Shown here: one piece after another, positions 1-6,881 of the stretch | How the letters are laid out: each line of letters opens with the position of its first letter | How positions within the stretch are numbered: position 1 is the first letter of the stretch | Assembly: GCA_904501675.1 (NCBI GenBank) | Contig: CAJGCL010000037.1 | Location: forward strand, 1-16,217 | Origin: Clostridiaceae bacterium | GTDB taxonomy: Bacteria; Bacillota; Clostridia; Oscillospirales; Acutalibacteraceae | DNA length: 16,217 nt | Reading direction: 5' to 3' | Made by a program: the position numbers and the translations under genes | Notes under the pieces: model-generated | Databases searched by the model: none | What the model was told of the DNA's origin: nothing | Seen by the model: only the letters and a program-made list of their open reading frames with translations

Positions 1-1298
1 TCATCATCAGTTATGAAAACTGAAGAAAGAGAAGCCCCAAGAATACCGATACCGCTGCCGATGCGCCCACACATATCGCCAAGTGGATAAGGAATGTTCT
101 CATATCCAGTTTCTCCTTGGCTTTCTCTATTTCTTTGCGCAACTCCGAACCCTTTGCCAATGAATCTTTCGTAATCTTTTCGAGAGTCTTCCCAACCTGT
201 TGCTCGTAATCCTTCATCTGACGAAGGATATTCTCGGCTTGAACCTGCTGGGAATGAATCACTGTTTTCGCTTCCGAAAGCGCTTGGTTGAACTTCTTCT
301 GCTCCATATCCGACCAATCTTCCAGCAGTTGATTCATCTCTTCCACCGTAATCAGTTCGGTAAACATCTCCAACACCTTCGGATAAAGCTCTGCGTTGGT
401 CTGCAGAATATCCAGCATTGTATCCCAATCCTTTTCCTGAATCGGAACCATCACCGGCATTGAACTCTGCATAAGGTTTTGCACATTCTGTGAGTTTCTC
501 TCCACCAAATTTGCTATGGTAGAGTTCTTTTTGTCTGTAGTAGAATTCATATTCAAGATTCTCCTTTTCATATTTTTTGTCGTGAAGCTTAATGTCACGA
601 CATTTTTTACCATTGGGACAAGTAAAGGTTATATATTTCCTTTCGCTTGTCCATAACACTTGGTAGCCTTTTTTATTCATTTCTTTTATGAAAGCGTTTC
701 GGCTACCGCTACGCTTCATTGCATCATTGATGTCTGCCATCAATTTAAATTTCCAGCTCTCACCATTCATAGCGGAACGGTACTCTCTTGTTGACAGATT
801 ATCTCCCTTGCCTGTGTAGGCTTCGAGAGTAGAGTAGCCATACTTTTTGCAAAGCTCATCGCTCAAACCTCGAAGCTTAAGCACAGTATTGGGTGGTTGG
901 TTCAGCTTCAATCCCGTTTCAAAGCTAACGGAATTGATAACGAAATGGTTATGAAGATGGTCAGCATCGGAGTGAGTTGTAACTAAAACCTCGTGACCTT
1001 GCCACGCTTTTTCAGCGAACTCCAAGCCGATTTTATGCACCTGCTCAGGCGTAATATCTTCACTGGGAGAGAAGGATTGAACGTACTGATAGAAGTTAGT
1101 ACCTTTCACTTTGCCGTAACTTTTTTTCGTTACCATGAACTCAGTGAAGGCATTTTCACCATCGCAATTCACTCCACCCACAAGTCTTTTTTCACTTAGC
1201 CTGTCATAGACTTTTTTCTCCTGAGTGCAGTAAGATATCAAGCCTTTCATAGCTGCAATGCTTTGGTTGGTTTCTTTGATGTATGTAAATGTTGCCAT
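1..1298 (-). CDS. MOBP-type relaxase (MobA/VirD2-like), 3' end beyond window
   Basis: This is the DNA-nicking transesterase of a mobilization system, which would cut oriT and lead the strand into a recipient. The frame is open from ATG at 1298 to base 1 (432 codons and continuing). The N-terminal part carries a candidate catalytic Tyr23 (context ISYCTQEKKV) and a histidine motif, H109-x-D111-xx-H114-x-H116-N-H118 followed by FVINS, typical of MOBP relaxases. Residues about 250-432 are Gly/Ser/Glu-rich and low in predicted structure, and they share DNA with another gene in a different frame. The ATG overlaps the stop of the MobC-like gene (TGATG), implying translational coupling. Family assignment is firm from the motifs. 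The exact subfamily and the true C-terminus are unknown because the gene leaves the window. Confidence 0.93.
   Translation of the reverse strand, partial: MATFTYIKETNQSIAAMKGLISYCTQEKKVYDRLSEKRLVGGVNCDGENAFTEFMVTKKSYGKVKGTNFYQYVQSFSPSEDITPEQVHKIGLEFAEKAWQGHEVLVTTHSDADHLHNHFVINSVSFETGLKLNQPPNTVLKLRGLSDELCKKYGYSTLEAYTGKGDNLSTREYRSAMNGESWKFKLMADINDAMKRSGSRNAFIKEMNKKGYQVLWTSERKYITFTCPNGKKCRDIKLHDKKYEKENLEYEFYYRQKELYHSKFGGEKLTECAKPYAEFNAGDGSDSGKGLGYNAGYSADQRRALSEGVGDVYRTDYGGRDESTAGRLVGYGAEEVQPSAFGSENSDSFPAGSSREYPSSDEGLRATGWEDSRKDYERFIGKGFGVAQRNRESQGETGYENIPYPLGDMCGRIGSGIGILGASLSSVFITDD
11..550 (-). CDS. Coiled-coil, C-terminally membrane-anchored mobilization protein (MobB/MbeB-like), nested in relaxase gene
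   Basis: A 179-residue protein is encoded entirely inside the relaxase gene in another frame. I chose ATG 550 because AAAAGGAG lies about 10 bases before it; the frame continues to 613 but those upstream starts lack a ribosome site. The N-terminus is Ser/Asn/Gln-rich, the middle (about residues 85-149) is a charged helical coiled coil rich in Glu, Lys and Gln, and residues about 153-176 are one hydrophobic membrane segment just before the end. The gene order (relaxase with a small membrane-associated helper nested in its 3' part) resembles mobB/mbeB genes overlapping mobA in ColE1- and RSF1010-type plasmids, whose products help relaxosome-membrane contact. That role here is inference; homology was not tested. 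Confidence 0.75.
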   Translation of the reverse strand: MNSTTDKKNSTIANLVERNSQNVQNLMQSSMPVMVPIQEKDWDTMLDILQTNAELYPKVLEMFTELITVEEMNQLLEDWSDMEQKKFNQALSEAKTVIHSQQVQAENILRQMKDYEQQVGKTLEKITKDSLAKGSELRKEIEKAKEKLDMRTFLIHLAICVGASAAVSVFLGLLFLQFS

Positions 1299-1615
1299 CA
1301 GTTTTTACCTACCAATTCCAGCATTTGCTCATAAATCTTTCGTTGCATATTGATTACTTCAGTGAAGTTATACGAGCTTAACGCTCCTGAATTTATCTTC
1401 ATAGCAATCTGATTTATGTTGTTACCGATTCGTTTAAGCTCAACCAACAAGGGTTTTGTGTCTTCGGCAACATTGATTTTGCTCTTGTTAGAAACTGCAA
1501 TTATGTATTCAGTGAGATTCATATTTGCACGCTTTGCTTTCTTTTCAATGAGCGCTTTTTCCGACTCTGTAAGTCGGACTGTGAGAGTTTTATCTCTCTT
1601 TCGGTTTTCTTGCAT
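1298..1615 (-). CDS. MobC-like relaxosome accessory protein
   Basis: A 105-residue basic protein immediately upstream of the relaxase. Residues about 6-42 (KTLTVRLTESEKALIEKKA then NMNLTEYI) fit a ribbon-helix-helix DNA-binding fold. The later segment with VELKRIGNNINQIA is the conserved signature of MobC/relaxosome proteins, followed by a C-terminal helix. Such proteins bind oriT and help the relaxase melt and nick it. Start ATG 1615 has a good ribosome site (GAGGTG) close upstream. The stop codon overlaps the relaxase start by one base. It is probably transcribed from the hairpin-rich region to its right, which would also be its binding target. Confidence 0.92.
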   Translation of the reverse strand: MQENRKRDKTLTVRLTESEKALIEKKAKRANMNLTEYIIAVSNKSKINVAEDTKPLLVELKRIGNNINQIAMKINSGALSSYNFTEVINMQRKIYEQMLELVGKN

Positions 1616-1641
1616 AATGCACCTCGTTTCTTAAGTGGGTT

Positions 1642-1750
1642 CGGGCTACTGCCCGTAATTTGCGGTCGGCGGATAGCCGACTGCTCTGCTTGCCCCAGCT
1701 AAAGCAGGGACTTTTCATTTTTACACTATGCTCATTTGTTTCATAGTGTA
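1642..1750. other. Candidate origin of transfer (oriT) with clustered inverted repeats
   Basis: The non-coding DNA directly upstream of mobC holds four inverted repeats in about 110 bases: CGGGC/GCCCG (1642-1646, 1651-1655), GTCGGC/GCCGAC (1665-1670, 1676-1681), CTGCTT/AAGCAG (1686-1691, 1702-1707), and a perfect 9-bp TACACTATG/CATAGTGTA with an 11-base spacer (1722-1730, 1742-1750). Position next to mobC-relaxase plus stacked hairpins is the usual look of a MOBP oriT. I did not recognise a specific nic sequence, so the nick site is not assigned. Confidence 0.5.
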
Positions 1751-2030
1751 TATAGCATCTTCTCACGATTCCTTCTTACGAGAGAAAGTTCATAAGCCTT
1801 CCTCGTTTCGATGCTTGCCTTCTAAGTCAACATCGTTCCTGCGCTGCTCCCGATAAAATTCTATTCACACTACAATGGGCGTACAGCGCGTTTCGTGAGA
1901 GTGGTAGGCTTGCCGATTCTCTTTCGAGAGCACTTTCGCGCCTTTCTCCATCGGCACGGAATTTCTTCCGCTGTCATCGCTCAATCCACTGGCCTCACAT
2001 ATCCTGTTGACCGGCATATTCAATTGTCGT

Positions 2031-2066
2031 GACAGGCTTTTCTTTTTCGCCTGTCTGTGATATAAT
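2031..2066 (+). promoter_or_regulatory. Extended -10 promoter with overlapping inverted repeat (possible operator)
   Basis: TGATATAAT at 2058-2066 is an extended -10 element. A perfect 7-bp inverted repeat GACAGGC/GCCTGTC (2031-2037, 2049-2055; 11-base spacer) covers the place of the -35 and spacer. It is not followed by a T-run on either strand, so it fits a repressor site better than a terminator. The next gene starts about 85 bases downstream. Confidence 0.5.
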
Positions 2067-2150
2067 TGTAACAAGGATTTTGATGCCCAGAATGAGAAAG
2101 TAAATGCCACAAAAAAAGCAAAAGTTTACTTTTACACAAAAAGGAGTACT

Positions 2151-3131
2151 ATGGAAATTCACGAACACGAATTCGGTCTTTATCTTACATTAGAAGAAGA
2201 TGGATATATAAAAAGAACCCTCATCTCAGAATCCGGTGCAGAAGATTTACCTTCCACCAGAATTCAAGATGAGGTGATACTGTTTTCAGAATTAAATTTT
2301 AAACCTTATACTATGGTTGTTGATACTTTACAGGAGATGGCAGACCAAATAGATTTAGAAGGCAAAGACGAAATGACAACAGAGGAAAAAGAAAAATTTG
2401 ATTCCTTCATTTCACTGGTCGATAATTTGCTGATAGAGTTAGAAAAAGAGCAACCTATTCAAGGATTGCTTTTGAGAACTACGATACAGGATTCGTTGCC
2501 GATAAATGATGATTCTGCAGAGTACGCATATTTGGCAACTAAAATAATTCCTGAACAATTAAGAGCGATTGTTGATTATAACTTTTTCTTAAACAGCTTG
2601 TTCATTAACATGTATATTAAAAATCCAATTATTGAAGGTACTGATCTATACTTCCGTTCAACATTAAAGATTCAGCAGGAATTAACCTTCATAGGAACTC
2701 TTACAACACGATATTTTTTCAGGTCATTAGTTGATTATTTTGTTTTCCTGACTATGCAATTTTTAAATATAAAACCCACTGTTACACGATGTGAATGTTG
2801 TGGTCGTTTCTTTGTACCCAAGACAAACAAAGCAACAAAATACTGTGACCGTATTGTGAAAAACAATTTGACTTGCAAACAAATAGCACCGAGTTTGAAA
2901 CACAAAAAAATAGTTTCTGATGATAAGGTTGTTGAAGCATATGACAGGAACAAAAGAAAAATGTACCGCAGATATGAACGCAACGATGGTAAAGTATATA
3001 TGCCTAAAAAAGGTTTGACTTATGATGATTTTTACGATTGGAATGACAACGCAACCGAAGCAAGAGATAAGTATCTCAATGGAATAATATCTGCAGAAGA
3101 GGCATTGAAAATTATTGAGGTTAATGATTAA
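2151..3131 (+). CDS. DUF6076-like protein with C-terminal cysteine cluster
   Basis: A 326-residue protein of unknown function. The start is firm: AAGGAG lies four bases before the ATG. The N-terminal two-thirds is acidic and helical with no signal peptide. A hydrophobic stretch near residues 185-205 (RSLVDYFVFLTMQFL) looks like a buried helix rather than a membrane anchor. The C-terminal part has C214-x2-C217-GRFF, then YC232DR and C242, a four-cysteine pattern likely to bind zinc, followed by a basic helical tail. This pattern matches my memory of the DUF6076 family, common as cargo or regulatory genes in Firmicutes mobile elements; no biochemical role is known to me. It has its own promoter and ends at a strong hairpin, so it is a single-gene unit. 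Confidence 0.8.
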   Translation: MEIHEHEFGLYLTLEEDGYIKRTLISESGAEDLPSTRIQDEVILFSELNFKPYTMVVDTLQEMADQIDLEGKDEMTTEEKEKFDSFISLVDNLLIELEKEQPIQGLLLRTTIQDSLPINDDSAEYAYLATKIIPEQLRAIVDYNFFLNSLFINMYIKNPIIEGTDLYFRSTLKIQQELTFIGTLTTRYFFRSLVDYFVFLTMQFLNIKPTVTRCECCGRFFVPKTNKATKYCDRIVKNNLTCKQIAPSLKHKKIVSDDKVVEAYDRNKRKMYRRYERNDGKVYMPKKGLTYDDFYDWNDNATEARDKYLNGIISAEEALKIIEVND

Positions 3132-3141
3132 TAGAGACGAA

Positions 3142-3170
3142 AACACCGAGAGCAACTCGCTCTCGGTGTT
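3142..3170. terminator. Strong hairpin between convergent genes
   Basis: AACACCGAGAGC and GCTCTCGGTGTT (3142-3153 and 3159-3170) form a perfect 12-bp stem with a 5-base loop, 11 bases after the stop of the 2151 gene. The plus-strand tail (AGCTTT) is T-poor and the minus-strand tail begins TTTTCG. It probably acts as a terminator for both converging transcripts, less ideally than a canonical one. Confidence 0.7.
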
Positions 3171-3209
3171 AGCTTTAAGTCATTCTTTATTTTAATATTT
3201 CTTCTCTGT

Positions 3210-3230
3210 TATTCTTTGAATTATGCAGTA
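3210..3230. repeat. Left copy of a 20-21 bp near-identical direct repeat
   Basis: TATTCTTTGAATTATGCAGT plus A. The same sequence with one A removed occurs at 10637-10656 in the same orientation. This copy lies exactly where the P-loop kinase remnant (3221-3292) loses its reading frame. Confidence 0.65.
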
Positions 3231-3292
3231 AAGTTTTTATATGTACTTTTTCCGCTACAGATTTTGCCACAGATTAAAATCACTTTTGCCAT
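3221..3292 (-). pseudogene. Truncated P-loop kinase (5' fragment only)
   Basis: The tenth gene of the minus-strand operon has an intact beginning. AAGGAG follows the stop of the glycosylase gene, then ATG 3292 and 23 codons reading MAKVILICGKICSGKST, a beta strand and a perfect Walker A motif (GKICSGKS). After that the frame becomes YKNFTA and stops at 3221. Known kinases of this type are about 150-200 residues, so nearly all of the protein is missing, including Walker B and the lid. The break falls on the direct repeat at 3210-3230, which points to a recombination or deletion event rather than slow decay. No function is expected. Confidence 0.75.
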
Positions 3293-3301
3293 AATTTCTC
3301 C

Positions 3302-3787
3302 TTAATCAAGATATTCTTTAATTACCGACCACGCGTCAACAAGTTTTTCCACACTCCATCCGGCATTTGCGGGTGAAGTTGAGGGCAGACAAATAGCTTC
3401 TCTGTCGATAGTGTTACGGATGTACTTGTTGTAATACTTTTCAGCGGTTTTGCCGTTAACGAAAATCTGCCTGATATCAGCATTTTTAAGTATGTGTGTA
3501 AGGTCATTTGCTACTACATTTTTAATCGAACTATCAGAACTGCCTGTTATATCACAAGAGGTAATTACATCCCATAAAGCGATATGATTTTCGTGCAAAA
3601 AGTTGCTTTTTTCTTCAATAGTTACAGGTGTATCAGTACCTATAACGGCAGAAACAACCTTCCAAAATCTGTTCTGTGGATGACCATAGAAAAAGTTTTG
3701 CTCACGGGATTTTACAGAGGGGAAACTACCGAGTATAAGCACTTTTGAATTTTCATCATATAATGGTGGGAATGGATGATTAAGCAT
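3302..3787 (-). CDS. Uracil-DNA glycosylase superfamily protein, hypoxanthine-DNA glycosylase type
   Basis: A 161-residue single-domain protein. The N-terminal motif LILGSFPS (residues 17-24) and the C-terminal motif PSTSPANA (135-142) match the two active-site motifs of the small MUG/UDG-like family known as DNA-deoxyinosine (hypoxanthine) glycosylases. FFYGHPQNRFW in between is also typical. Such enzymes excise deaminated purines from DNA to start base-excision repair in the cytoplasm. Length is normal for the family. ATG 3787 abuts the stop of the upstream kinase gene with no gap, and GAGGAG lies 8 bases before it. Substrate preference cannot be told from sequence. Confidence 0.88.
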   Translation of the reverse strand: MLNHPFPPLYDENSKVLILGSFPSVKSREQNFFYGHPQNRFWKVVSAVIGTDTPVTIEEKSNFLHENHIALWDVITSCDITGSSDSSIKNVVANDLTHILKNADIRQIFVNGKTAEKYYNKYIRNTIDREAICLPSTSPANAGWSVEKLVDAWSVIKEYLD

Positions 3788-4270
3788 TTATATACTCCTC
3801 ATAAATTCTTCAACTTGCTGTTTTGTTTTCAAAACAACAGTTTTATCCTTGTACTTCTTTGCGATTTCAGCATAATAGCTTCGTCTTTCTTTGTTTCTGC
3901 AACCGAATAGCGTAAACTTTATAAACCACCAATTCATATCATTGTTGTAACCATCTTTCCTACGGCGCTTTGTTCTTTTAACAGCACGTAAAAAGCAGGT
4001 CATTCTCGGAAGCTGAATCAAAACTATTTTATCTGCCTTTTGCAGTCGCTCCTCTATCATCAAATATGTATAGTAGCCGTCAATAATCCAATCTTCATGT
4101 GCCATAAAATCTGCAACCTTGGGCAATACAACAGAATCATCAATCGGCTTCCACTCCTTGTCCCACTTGATATCATCAAGGTGAAGGACGGGGATGTTTT
4201 TCTTTTCAGATATGTAGTCAGACAGATATGTCTTACCACTTCCGGCATAGCCTAAAACTGCTATTTTCAT
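3788..4270 (-). CDS. P-loop adenylate-kinase-like protein (DNA topology modulation/FlaR-like)
   Basis: A 160-residue nucleotide-binding protein. Walker A is GYAGSGKT (residues 7-14). It is followed by LHLDDIKW (29-36), WIIDGYY (61-67), a beta strand KIVLIQLP, and an arginine-rich stretch VKRTKRRRKD that would be the lid. This order is characteristic of proteins annotated as DNA topology modulation protein FlaR or P-loop kinases. The real substrate of the family is unclear to me; small-molecule phosphorylation is plausible. GGAGGTGAAGG precedes ATG 4270, and a 28-base gap separates it from the Nudix gene. Context with acetyltransferases and methyltransferases suggests a modification role; this is inference. 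Confidence 0.85.
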   Translation of the reverse strand: MKIAVLGYAGSGKTYLSDYISEKKNIPVLHLDDIKWDKEWKPIDDSVVLPKVADFMAHEDWIIDGYYTYLMIEERLQKADKIVLIQLPRMTCFLRAVKRTKRRRKDGYNNDMNWWFIKFTLFGCRNKERRSYYAEIAKKYKDKTVVLKTKQQVEEFMRSI

Positions 4271-4298
4271 TTTCCTTCACCTCCACATTAAATTTGGT

Positions 4299-4787
4299 TC
4301 AACTATGTTGATTTTCGTCTGTAACAATATGCAATATTCCTGTGTTCTGATTATTCAAATATTCTTTCAGGAATGTAGGATAAACTGTATGATTATCAAG
4401 CTCATCAATAGGTATCCATACCATGTTTTCTCTTACACCTTGAGTATAACTGTCGCTGTTTAAAGTTTGGTTACCTTTAGCTTTCATAAGGAAATATAAT
4501 GCTATTTCGTGACAGTTCAGATCCTTAAAAAACTCACTTGAATCAGTGAAAAAGTTTTCGTGAATGACTGCTAAACGGTCAACCTCATAATGAACTCCCG
4601 TTTCTTCAAAAACCTCACGGACAACAGCATCCTCTGCTTTTTCACTCATTTGTACGCCGCCACCGACAGAGTAGAAATAATCAACCTTATCATTAGTTGC
4701 AAGCAATACACAACCATTTTCAACAATAATTGCAGCCGCACGGTATCTGAACCAATTGTTTTCTTTTGTAAATCCACAATCGAACAT
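4299..4787 (-). CDS. Nudix hydrolase
   Basis: A 162-residue cytosolic hydrolase for nucleoside diphosphate-X compounds. Residues 43-65 spell a perfect Nudix box, G-x5-E-x7-REVFEETGV, with the metal-binding glutamates E58, E61 and E62. A beta strand FRYRAAAIIV leads into it and the C-terminal part has WIPIDEL, common in Nudix proteins that act on nucleotides. The exact substrate is unknown. The start at 4787 lies 15 bases after the stop of the TIM-barrel gene and the ribosome site is weak (GTGAG), so translation may depend on coupling. Confidence 0.92.
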   Translation of the reverse strand: MFDCGFTKENNWFRYRAAAIIVENGCVLLATNDKVDYFYSVGGGVQMSEKAEDAVVREVFEETGVHYEVDRLAVIHENFFTDSSEFFKDLNCHEIALYFLMKAKGNQTLNSDSYTQGVRENMVWIPIDELDNHTVYPTFLKEYLNNQNTGILHIVTDENQHS

Positions 4788-4802
4788 GTTTATTTCTCAC
4801 TT

Positions 4803-5591
4803 TCAAGCATTTTTTATTATCCACTTCACAGACTGTTTCAATCCGTCAATGGTTTTTGTTTCTAAAACCACACGTGAGTTTTGCTCTTTTGCAAGGTTAA
4901 TATATTTTCCTATATTAATCTCACCTGTGCCAAGTGCAAGGTGATTTTTTCCGCCTTGAGCATCGTGTAAATGAATATGACTCAGGCGGTCTTTATGTTT
5001 CATTATAAATTCTTCATCTGTTCCGCCTATACCGTAATTATGTCCGACATCAAAAGTCAAAGCAAATACGTTACTCTCTAAAAGTATTTCAATAGCTTCT
5101 TTTTGAAAATCTTCATAACCATCACAGTTTTCAATACAGATTTTGATATCATTTTCTCCGATAGCATTTTCACACATATTCCTGAATTCAACAATATTTT
5201 TGAGATGCTGCTCTTTGTATTCAGAGAAAAGAAGCACTTTTCTGTCAGGCAAAGTAAAATATACACCTTTAGCCATATGCATATTTAAAACCTTAATATC
5301 AAGTTGCTTTGCAATTTCTATGGTATCTGCAACAGTTTTTATGTAAGCTTCTGCAACGTAAGAATTGAAATCGCTGACGTTCAGATTTTCATCAAGGTGA
5401 ATTGTGTAGTAAATGCCGTATTTATCAGCAATGCTTTTGAAAAATTTCACATCAATTTTATCAAGCTGATATTGTGGCAGATTCATATTAAGTTCAATAA
5501 AATCAAGTCCCAATTCCACACATAACTTTGCACATTCTTCAAGAGTACTTGTTTCAATTAACGTGGGCATACCATAATGTAATTGTTGCAT
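4803..5591 (-). CDS. Sugar phosphate isomerase/epimerase-like TIM-barrel protein
   Basis: A 262-residue xylose-isomerase-like/AP-endonuclease-family-2 barrel. Successive strands end in the usual metal-ligand motifs: ICIENCDG (Glu), TFDVGH (Asp and His), SHIHLHD (His) and VVLETKT (Glu), with GTGEINIG typical of the seventh strand region. Family members isomerise or epimerise sugars, or act as endonuclease IV; the short length and LHDAQGGKNHLALGTGE favour the sugar-enzyme type. I chose ATG 5591 rather than 5609 because AAGGTGAT sits at the right distance before it and would lie inside the longer reading frame. The physiological substrate is unknown. It is an odd partner for acetyl- and methyltransferases unless it acts on a sugar-containing compound. 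Confidence 0.85.
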   Translation of the reverse strand: MQQLHYGMPTLIETSTLEECAKLCVELGLDFIELNMNLPQYQLDKIDVKFFKSIADKYGIYYTIHLDENLNVSDFNSYVAEAYIKTVADTIEIAKQLDIKVLNMHMAKGVYFTLPDRKVLLFSEYKEQHLKNIVEFRNMCENAIGENDIKICIENCDGYEDFQKEAIEILLESNVFALTFDVGHNYGIGGTDEEFIMKHKDRLSHIHLHDAQGGKNHLALGTGEINIGKYINLAKEQNSRVVLETKTIDGLKQSVKWIIKNA

Positions 5592-5623
5592 ATTATCACC
5601 TTTTTTCATTATCCAAATGTCAG

Positions 5624-6103
5624 TTATATGTTTATCTCCATAAGACCAACTGTAAATGGTAAATGCTCAAATTTGCGTGTTGAAATATGTGCAAAACCGA
5701 GTTTCAAATACCAATCTTTTAACTTTGTGTTTTCTTCAATTATACCGATTGATATTTTATTACCACCATAGCTTTTAACCATTTTAACAGCATAATCAAC
5801 CATTGCTTTACCGATACCCAAATGACGATATTCAAGTAATACTGCAAGGTTGTTTAATTCCCATTCCTCATTACTGCACTTTACAAGAGAAAAATAACCA
5901 ACAGGGATATCACCTTGATAAAACAAAAACATTAGTCTGCCATTGTCAAACTGTTTTTGAAGCTTATCTATAGTCAGAAACGCTGTATGTGAGTGACAGT
6001 TGTTTTCGGTCAAACCAAATTCTTCCGCAACCGTTATGAAACTGCTACGGATTATTTCAAGACAAATATTCAATTGTTTCTTGTTTTCAACTTGGATTAT
6101 CAC
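5624..6103 (-). CDS. GNAT-family N-acetyltransferase (GTG start)
   Basis: A 159-residue single GNAT domain transferring acetyl from acetyl-CoA to an amine. The acetyl-CoA-binding motif A is visible as NNLAVLLEYRHLGIGKAM, with R93-x-x-G-x-G98. The C-terminal strand NTKLKDWYLKLGFAH is the usual motif B. The start is GTG at 6103, placed by AAGGTGAT five bases upstream, and it lies 9 bases after the stop of the methyltransferase. The substrate is unknown; small GNATs in resistance-like cassettes often modify drugs or toxic amino acids, but nothing here identifies one. Confidence 0.88.
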   Translation of the reverse strand: MIIQVENKKQLNICLEIIRSSFITVAEEFGLTENNCHSHTAFLTIDKLQKQFDNGRLMFLFYQGDIPVGYFSLVKCSNEEWELNNLAVLLEYRHLGIGKAMVDYAVKMVKSYGGNKISIGIIEENTKLKDWYLKLGFAHISTRKFEHLPFTVGLMEINI

Positions 6104-6112
6104 AAAATCACC

Positions 6113-6871
6113 TTATTTCACAGCAAGTGTAGCAATGTACTGAGGATAGTATTTACCGATTTCGTTTCCGCCCTCTCTGTCACGGTCTTCATATAATGCT
6201 TTGAGTGCAAATCCTGCTTTGAGTTGACCGCCGATTTGTTCATCTAATGTGTGGCTGAACTGTATTCCATCACCATTTGCAATCATTGCATCACGTTTTT
6301 CTTTTGGCATTTTAAGAGGATTGAACGGCAAAGGATTGACAACTTTCAATGGCTCGTTTTCTTCAAACAAATAGTCAATGCCGTTATCAAGGCCTGAAAG
6401 TAATCTGCCACCTTTTTTGAGTATGCGGTAACACTCATTCCAGATATGATAAACATTTTCAACATAGTTATTTGAGACGGGATGAAGAATCAAATCAAAA
6501 CTTTCATCTTCAAACGGAAGAGGCTTTGACATATCACCTTTGATGATTGTAATGTTGTATCCTTCTCTTTCGGATACCATTTTTTCTGCTTCAATTTGTC
6601 TGTCGGAATAATCAAACACGGTACACTCCGCACCAAGTTTTGAAAGTACCGGCATCTGCTGACCGCCACCACTTGCAAGTCCCAACACCTTTTTGCCTTT
6701 TAATTCACCAAACCACTCGTGTGGAACGGTAATGCAGGGTGTAAGATAAACTGCAAAATTATCCACATTAGTTTTTTCAAATTCTTCGTGGCTTATGGGC
6801 AACGACCATTCACAACCGTCATCCGCCCACGAATCCCAAGTTTCCGAATTTATTTTTGTGTAATCTATCAT
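6113..6871 (-). CDS. Class I SAM-dependent methyltransferase (third of three)
   Basis: A 252-residue Rossmann-fold methyltransferase. Motif I is VLGLASGGGQ (residues 62-71), unusual in having Ala-Ser in place of the common Gly-x-Gly. It is followed by CTVFDYSDRQIE (motif II acidic region), GDMSKPLPFEDESFDLIL (motif IV region) and a C-terminal sheet. The N-terminal WDSWADDGCEWSLPIS belongs to a subgroup of stand-alone small-molecule methyltransferases. I prefer ATG 6871 over GTG 6880 because the GTG is part of the ribosome site AAGGTGAT. The stop of the preceding methyltransferase overlaps this ribosome site. Substrate unknown. Confidence 0.88.
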   Translation of the reverse strand: MIDYTKINSETWDSWADDGCEWSLPISHEEFEKTNVDNFAVYLTPCITVPHEWFGELKGKKVLGLASGGGQQMPVLSKLGAECTVFDYSDRQIEAEKMVSEREGYNITIIKGDMSKPLPFEDESFDLILHPVSNNYVENVYHIWNECYRILKKGGRLLSGLDNGIDYLFEENEPLKVVNPLPFNPLKMPKEKRDAMIANGDGIQFSHTLDEQIGGQLKAGFALKALYEDRDREGGNEIGKYYPQYIATLAVK

Positions 6872-6881
6872 TGTTATCACC

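Larger units (their letters stand above)
1616..2150. other. 535-base non-coding region: oriT candidate, then promoter/operator of the next gene
   Basis: The left third holds the oriT hairpins. The middle (about 1760-2020) is less AT-rich than the flanking genes and has no convincing gene. An 81-codon minus-strand frame at 1865-2110 has no ribosome site or recognisable domain, and it would overlap the plus-strand promoter. The right end carries the promoter of the 2151 gene. Confidence 0.6.

Noticed and set aside
551..613. Upstream extension of the nested coiled-coil gene to 613
   Set aside because: No Shine-Dalgarno site before 613 or 571, whereas AAAAGGAG stands before ATG 550.
1865..2110. 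81-codon minus-strand frame in the transfer region
   Set aside because: No ribosome site, no recognisable domain, and it covers the plus-strand promoter at 2031-2066; more likely open by chance in less AT-rich non-coding DNA.
2763..3155. 130-codon minus-strand frame inside the 2151 gene
   Set aside because: Antisense shadow of a well-supported gene; hydrophobic, no ribosome site.
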